DNA of 64,000 nt from Xanthobacter autotrophicus (lineage in GTDB: Bacteria; Pseudomonadota; Alphaproteobacteria; Rhizobiales; Xanthobacteraceae), in NCBI RefSeq assembly GCF_043194295.1, contig NZ_JBAFVK010000006.1; one strand, 5' to 3'. Made by a program: the position numbers and the translations under genes. This document shows, piece by piece, positions 59,591 through 64,000 of the stretch. The number at the start of each line of letters is the position of its first letter. Position 1 is the stretch's first letter. Below the pieces are notes generated by a model. That model saw only the letters and a program-made list of their open reading frames with translations, was not told the origin of the DNA and searched no databases.

Positions 59591-61111
59591 ATGGAATGCG
59601 CGACGACCGCGACGACCCCTTGGGAGCGCGTCCGTCAGCGCCTGCGCGAAGAGATCGGCGAAGAGAAGTTCACCAGCTGGTTCGCCCGCATGGATCTCGA
59701 CAAGCTGACCGCCGACGCGGTTCTGCTCTCCGTCCCCACGCGCTTCCTCAAGTCGTGGATTCAAGAGAATTATCTGCCCCGCATCGCCGACATCTGGGCG
59801 GAAGAGAGCGGCGCGAAGCGGCGGGTGGACCTTGCCGTCCGCAATGCGTTTGCCCGTCCCGTGGCGCTCAAGGCGGCCACGGTGCGTGAAGTGGTGTCCG
59901 AGCGCACCGACCTGCGCTCCGACGATAGCCGGTCGCAGGCCGGCCGGGCCGCCGAAGCCCGATCCTCCGATGCCCGGTCCACCGACGGACGCGGCGCCGA
60001 AGCGCGGGGCGCTGAGTCGCGGGCTGCATCGTCGGCCCTGTCCGATGCGGCGGCGGGGGACGTGGCCTCCGGCTCTCCCCTCGACGCCCGCCTCACCTTC
60101 GAGACCTTCGTGGTGGGCAAGTCCAATTCACTGGCCTTCGCCGCCGCCAAGCAGGTGGCCGAGAGCGCTCCCGGCTCGGCCCCGGTGTTCAACCCGCTCT
60201 ATCTCCATGCGGCCGTCGGCCTCGGCAAGACGCACCTGTTGCAGGCCATCGCCCGGGCCGGCGCGGTGGGCGGCCGGCGCACCACGTACCTCACTGCCGA
60301 GCGCTTCATGTACGGCTTCGTCGCCGCCCTGAAGACCCATTCGGCCATCGCCTTCAAGGATGCCCTGCGCACCATCGACACGCTGGTGATCGACGACCTG
60401 CAGTTCCTGAAGGGCAACAATCTCCAGCAGGAATTTTGCCACACCCTCAACGCCCTGCTCGACGGCGGGCGGCAGGTGGTGGTGGCGGCGGACTGTCTGC
60501 CCGGCGAACTGGAGCATCTCGACGAGCGGGTGCGCTCGCGCCTCGCCGGCGGTCTGGTGGTGGAACTGGCCGCGCTGGAAGAAGATCTGCGCCTCGAGAT
60601 CCTCAAGGCGCGCTACCAGACCCTGACCGAGCAGCACCCCGGCTTCGCCGTGCCGGCGCCGGTGCTGGAGTTCCTGGCCCGCAGCGTCGGCCAGAGCGGG
60701 CGCGACCTCGACGGCGCGCTCAACAAGCTGCTGGCCTTCAACCAGCTCACCGGCGAGCCGGTGACGCTGGAGATGGCGGAAAATGCGGTCAAGGACCTCA
60801 TCCGCCCCACCGATCCCAAGCGGGTGCGGGTGGACGACATCCTGCGCGTGGTGGCCAAGCACTATAACGTGTCGCGCGCGGACCTCCTGTCCCAGCGCCG
60901 CACCGCCACCGTGGTGAAGCCGCGCCAGATCGCCATGTATCTGGCCAAGACCCTCACGCTGCGCTCGCTGCCGGAAATCGGCCGGCGCTTCGGCGGTCGC
61001 GACCACACCACCGTGCTGCACGCGGTGCGCAAGATTGATGGCCTCGTCAACGCCGACCGGGCGCTGGCCGAGGAAATCGAGGTTCTCAAGCGCCTCGCCC
61101 TGGAAGCCTGA
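59591..61111 (+). CDS. dnaA: Chromosomal replication initiator DnaA
   Basis: 506 residues. Domain I (1 to about 90, WERVRQRLREEIGEEKFTSWFARM), a variable linker (about 100-160) rich in R/S/A/D with repeated SSDAR/GAEAR-like units, AAA+ domain III with Walker A AAVGLGKT (207-214; first glycine replaced by alanine, as in relatives) and Walker B LVIDDLQFL (D268, D269), and a C-terminal DNA-binding HTH (FGGRDHTTVLHAVRKI). Start 59591 fits the family's short N-terminus and has GGAG upstream. Confidence 0.95.
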   Translation: MECATTATTPWERVRQRLREEIGEEKFTSWFARMDLDKLTADAVLLSVPTRFLKSWIQENYLPRIADIWAEESGAKRRVDLAVRNAFARPVALKAATVREVVSERTDLRSDDSRSQAGRAAEARSSDARSTDGRGAEARGAESRAASSALSDAAAGDVASGSPLDARLTFETFVVGKSNSLAFAAAKQVAESAPGSAPVFNPLYLHAAVGLGKTHLLQAIARAGAVGGRRTTYLTAERFMYGFVAALKTHSAIAFKDALRTIDTLVIDDLQFLKGNNLQQEFCHTLNALLDGGRQVVVAADCLPGELEHLDERVRSRLAGGLVVELAALEEDLRLEILKARYQTLTEQHPGFAVPAPVLEFLARSVGQSGRDLDGALNKLLAFNQLTGEPVTLEMAENAVKDLIRPTDPKRVRVDDILRVVAKHYNVSRADLLSQRRTATVVKPRQIAMYLAKTLTLRSLPEIGRRFGGRDHTTVLHAVRKIDGLVNADRALAEEIEVLKRLALEA

Positions 61112-61152
61112 GCGGGTCTTCATCGACCAACCGGGCCCATGGCCCCCGAATC

Positions 61153-61179
61153 CGGCGCCTGACGGCGCCGTTTTCGTTT
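61153..61179 (+). terminator. Rho-independent terminator of dnaA
   Basis: CGGCGCC-TGAC-GGCGCCG followed by TTTTCGTTT, 41 nt after the dnaA stop. Confidence 0.8.
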
Positions 61180-61534
61180 GTGCCGCCCCCGGCGGATCAG
61201 GGCCTCTCCAGCGGCTGCTTCAGCCGTGTGGGTGCGGGTTGCGGTGGATCCTGGGGGCGTGGGCGGCGCCACACAGCAAAAATAAGCCAGTCGCCCTTGC
61301 CTTGGCGCGCCTTGGGCGGCAATGTCTGCGGCCCGGCATCCGTCTCCCGGCGGGTGCCAGCGCGACGCTTCCTGCGTTCCGCGCAATCGCCACTTGGCGC
61401 GCGATCCACCTTGCCCGCGACAGCGGGGGAGGGCGGAGCGGGCGCCGTCCCCGAACGACGAGGCGGACCCACCGGCGGGACGTAGGCGCCCGTGGCAGGC
61501 CGGCTCCAGAGCGAAGAGTGAACGGGCCAGGACC
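61180..61534. other. Intergenic region before dnaN
   Basis: 355 nt without a gene; GC-rich. Should contain the dnaN promoter, none of which was recognised with confidence. Confidence 0.45.
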
Positions 61535-62656
61535 ATGAAGGTCACCGTCGAGCGCGCCGAGCTTCTCAAATCGCTCAGCCACGTCCACCGCGTCGTCGAG
61601 CGGCGCAACACCATTCCGATCCTCGCCAACGTGCTGATCAAGGCGGGCAAGAACGGGCTGGAGCTGAAAGCCACCGACCTCGACCTGGAGGTGGTGGAGA
61701 TCGTTCCGGCCGAGACCGGCCAGGCGGGGGCCACCACCGTGCCCGCCCATGTGCTCTACGACATCGTGCGCAAACTGCCCGAGGGCGCGCAGGTGCAACT
61801 GGAGGCGGGCGGCGAGCGCGGCACCCTCACCGTCAAGGCGTCCCGCGCCCGATTCTCGCTCCAGACTTTGCCCGAGGCCGACTTTCCGGACCTCGCGGCG
61901 GGCGAATTCTCCCATACCTTCAAGGTGAAGGGCGCGGACTTCCGGCGCCTGGTGGACAAGACCCAGTTCGCCATCTCCACCGAGGAGACGCGCTATTACC
62001 TGAACGGCATCTATCTCCACGTCACCGAGGGCGCCGGCGGCAAGTCGATGCTGCGGGCGGTCGCCACCGACGGCCACCGCCTCGCCCAGGCCGAGCTGGA
62101 GGCGCCGGCAGGCGCGGCCGGCCTGCCCGGCGTCATCGTGCCGCGCAAGACCGTGGCGGAGATCCAGAAGCTGCTGGAGGACAAGGAGGCGGAGGCCACC
62201 GTCTCGCTCTCCACCACCAAGATCCGGGTGCAGGTGGGCTCCATCGTGCTCACCTCCAAGCTCATCGACGGCACCTTCCCCGATTATGGAAGGGTGATTC
62301 CCCAGGGCAACGACAAGACCCTGATCGTGGACAAGGACGAGTTCGCCGCCGCGGTGGACCGCGTCTCCACCGTGTCCAGCGAGCGCGGGCGCGCGGTGAA
62401 GCTGTCGCTGGCCGAGGGCAAGATGACGCTCTCCGTCACCAATCCCGATTCGGGCAGCGCCACCGAGGAGCTGGAGGTGGACTACACCGCCGAGCCCCTC
62501 GATATCGGCTTCAACTCCCGTTACCTGCTGGACATCACCTCGCAGCTGGAAGGCGACACAGCTGAACTGAAGCTGGCCGACCCCGGCTCACCCACGCTGG
62601 TGCGCGATTCCACCCGGACGGATGCGCTCTACGTGCTCATGCCCATGCGGGTGTGA
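61535..62656 (+). CDS. dnaN: DNA polymerase III beta sliding clamp
   Basis: 373 residues, three similar clamp domains: MKVTVERAELLKSLSHVHRVVERRNTIPILANVL at the start, LLPEADFPDL-like and VATDGHRLA segments in the middle, and the C-terminal VLMPMRV. Ring-shaped processivity factor. Followed by recF 92 nt later. Confidence 0.97.
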   Translation: MKVTVERAELLKSLSHVHRVVERRNTIPILANVLIKAGKNGLELKATDLDLEVVEIVPAETGQAGATTVPAHVLYDIVRKLPEGAQVQLEAGGERGTLTVKASRARFSLQTLPEADFPDLAAGEFSHTFKVKGADFRRLVDKTQFAISTEETRYYLNGIYLHVTEGAGGKSMLRAVATDGHRLAQAELEAPAGAAGLPGVIVPRKTVAEIQKLLEDKEAEATVSLSTTKIRVQVGSIVLTSKLIDGTFPDYGRVIPQGNDKTLIVDKDEFAAAVDRVSTVSSERGRAVKLSLAEGKMTLSVTNPDSGSATEELEVDYTAEPLDIGFNSRYLLDITSQLEGDTAELKLADPGSPTLVRDSTRTDALYVLMPMRV

Positions 62657-62748
62657 GTACGGCGGGTGTGAGGTTGGCGACCGACGCCACGCTGAACTGT
62701 GTTCCCGCGGGACCGGCCGCATCCGACGGAAGACCGGCCGAAAGGTTC

Positions 62749-63885
62749 ATGCCCCACGCCGCCATCCGCAAGCTCACCCTCACCGCCTTCCGGTCCTATC
62801 CGTCGGCGCAGGTGAGGGTTGAGGACGGACCGGTGGTGCTCACCGGTCCGAACGGCGCGGGCAAGACCAATATTCTGGAGGCCTTGTCCTTCCTCTCCCC
62901 CGGCCGGGGGCTGCGCCGTGCCCAGCTGGGCGATGTGGGCCATCGCGCGCCGGGCGCCGCCGGCGAGGTGCCGTGGGCGGTCTCCGCGCTGGTTGACGGC
63001 GCGCTGGGCGAGGTCCGTCTCGGCACTGGCCACGATCCGGCGCAGGAGGGCGGGGTGCGACGCTGCCGCATCGACGGCGAGGGAGTGCCCTCCGCCAACG
63101 CCTTCCTCGACCATCTGAAAGTGCTGTGGCTGACGCCGGAGATGGACGGCCTGTTCCTCGGCCCCCCCGGCGACCGGCGGCGCTATCTCGACCGGCTGGT
63201 GCTGGCGGTGGATGGCGCCCACGGCACCCGGGTCAACGGCCTGGAACGGGCGCTGCGCTCGCGCAACCGGCTGTTGGAGGAGAACGGCTCGGCGCGCTTC
63301 CTCGATGCGGTAGAGCATGAGGTGGCGGAGTTGGCCGTGGCGGTGGCGGCAGCGCGGCTGGAGACGGTGGCCCGCCTTGGCGCCGAGATCGCCGCCCACC
63401 GCGACGACGCCTCCCTCTTCCCCTTCGCCGAGCTGGCTCTCGACGGGGTGGTGGAGCGGCTGATCGCCCATTTTCCGGCGCTGGAGGTGGAGGACCGCTA
63501 CCGCGTCCTCCTGCGCGACAACCGTCCGCGCGACCGGGCGGCGGGCCGCACGCTGGAAGGGCCGCACCTCACCGATCTGTCGGTGAGCCATGGCGAGAAG
63601 CAATTGCCCGCCGCGCGCTGCTCCACCGGCGAGCAGAAATCCCTGCTCATCGGCCTCACCCTGTCCCATGCGCGGCTGGTGGCCTCCATGCAGGGGTTCT
63701 CGCCTATTTTGCTGCTGGATGATGTGGTGGCCTATCTCGACTCGGCGCGCCGCACCGGCCTGTTCGAGGCCCTGGCCCGCCTCGGCGCGCAGGCCTGGAT
63801 GACGGGTGCCGACCCCACCGCCTTCGTCGCGCTGGACCGCGCCGAGCGCTTCGAAGTGGCGCCGGGCACGATTGGGCGGGCCTGA
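62749..63885 (+). CDS. recF: DNA repair and gap-filling protein RecF
   Basis: 378 residues, SMC-like ATPase: Walker A GPNGAGKT (33-40), signature STGEQKSLLIG and Walker B ILLLDDVVAYLD. Loads RecA at gaps. Start 62749 fits the family (IRKLTLTAFRSY); an upstream in-frame GTG would add 32 residues. The remaining 115 nt to the window end show nothing. Confidence 0.95.
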   Translation: MPHAAIRKLTLTAFRSYPSAQVRVEDGPVVLTGPNGAGKTNILEALSFLSPGRGLRRAQLGDVGHRAPGAAGEVPWAVSALVDGALGEVRLGTGHDPAQEGGVRRCRIDGEGVPSANAFLDHLKVLWLTPEMDGLFLGPPGDRRRYLDRLVLAVDGAHGTRVNGLERALRSRNRLLEENGSARFLDAVEHEVAELAVAVAAARLETVARLGAEIAAHRDDASLFPFAELALDGVVERLIAHFPALEVEDRYRVLLRDNRPRDRAAGRTLEGPHLTDLSVSHGEKQLPAARCSTGEQKSLLIGLTLSHARLVASMQGFSPILLLDDVVAYLDSARRTGLFEALARLGAQAWMTGADPTAFVALDRAERFEVAPGTIGRA

Positions 63886-64000
63886 GGGGCGGTCATCTTT
63901 CGAGGGTGTATCCGCGGACGCATGCAGCGTCAGCGCAATGCGCGCCGGCCGTTCCTGCCTCATCGGCCAATCGCAGCTCGATTTTGGAACGAGGCGCCGT

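Overview
The window is high-GC alphaproteobacterial chromosome, most like Xanthobacteraceae (Xanthobacter/Azorhizobium). The grounds are an oxygen-sensing fixK/fixLJ cluster with hemN, the argH-lptM-lysA and trpF-trpB-trpA-accD-folC gene orders, rpsT-dnaA-dnaN-recF, and EcfG-type stress promoters. No genome name is claimed.

Region 1 (1-12 kb): the 3' part of an NfrA-like outer-membrane TPR protein, hemN, fixK divergent from fixLJ, a single-domain response regulator behind a good FixK box (FixT-like candidate), an acyl-CoA synthetase/GNAT fusion and a GGDEF/EAL protein with a broken GGDEF site. Region 2 (12-16 kb): lysA, lptM and argH on the minus strand, divergent from a TlpA-type thioredoxin. 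Region 3 (16.3-23.1 kb): wecB, a BcsB-like periplasmic protein, an NfrB-like glycosyltransferase with a C-terminal MshEN (c-di-GMP) module, and a YbcH-sized exported protein. With the NfrA-like gene this looks like a c-di-GMP-controlled N-acetylmannosamine surface polysaccharide pathway related to the E. coli phage-N4 receptor glycan, with an added BcsB-like part.

Region 4 (23-29 kb): purH, a secreted trefoil lectin, an acetyl-CoA hydrolase/CoA-transferase, a DUF429 protein and an extensin-like lipoprotein. Region 5 (29.7-34.6 kb): a general-stress segment with a NepR-like anti-sigma protein, small envelope proteins and trehalose genes otsBA; three close matches to the EcfG promoter (GGAAC-N16/17-CGTT) lie here, two of them back to back.

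Region 6 (35.0-50.8 kb): a genomic island in the 3' end of tRNA-Leu(CAA), bounded by an 18-bp direct repeat and carrying a P4-like tyrosine integrase at its right end. It has two 30-bp integrase-arm-like repeats, a replication module (HTH protein, RuvC-like nuclease, DUF3987/Toprim protein, HNH nuclease), four 13-bp palindromes at an exact 30-bp period, intragenic palindromes, an SGNH-esterase autotransporter with an AraC regulator, and many decayed genes (older integrase, IS21 istB, RskA, an amber-interrupted TerB gene).

Region 7 (51-64 kb): core genes folC, accD, trpA, trpB, trpF, a complex-I NDUFA9-type protein, rpsT, dnaA, dnaN and recF. No CRISPR array, rRNA or complete insertion sequence was seen.
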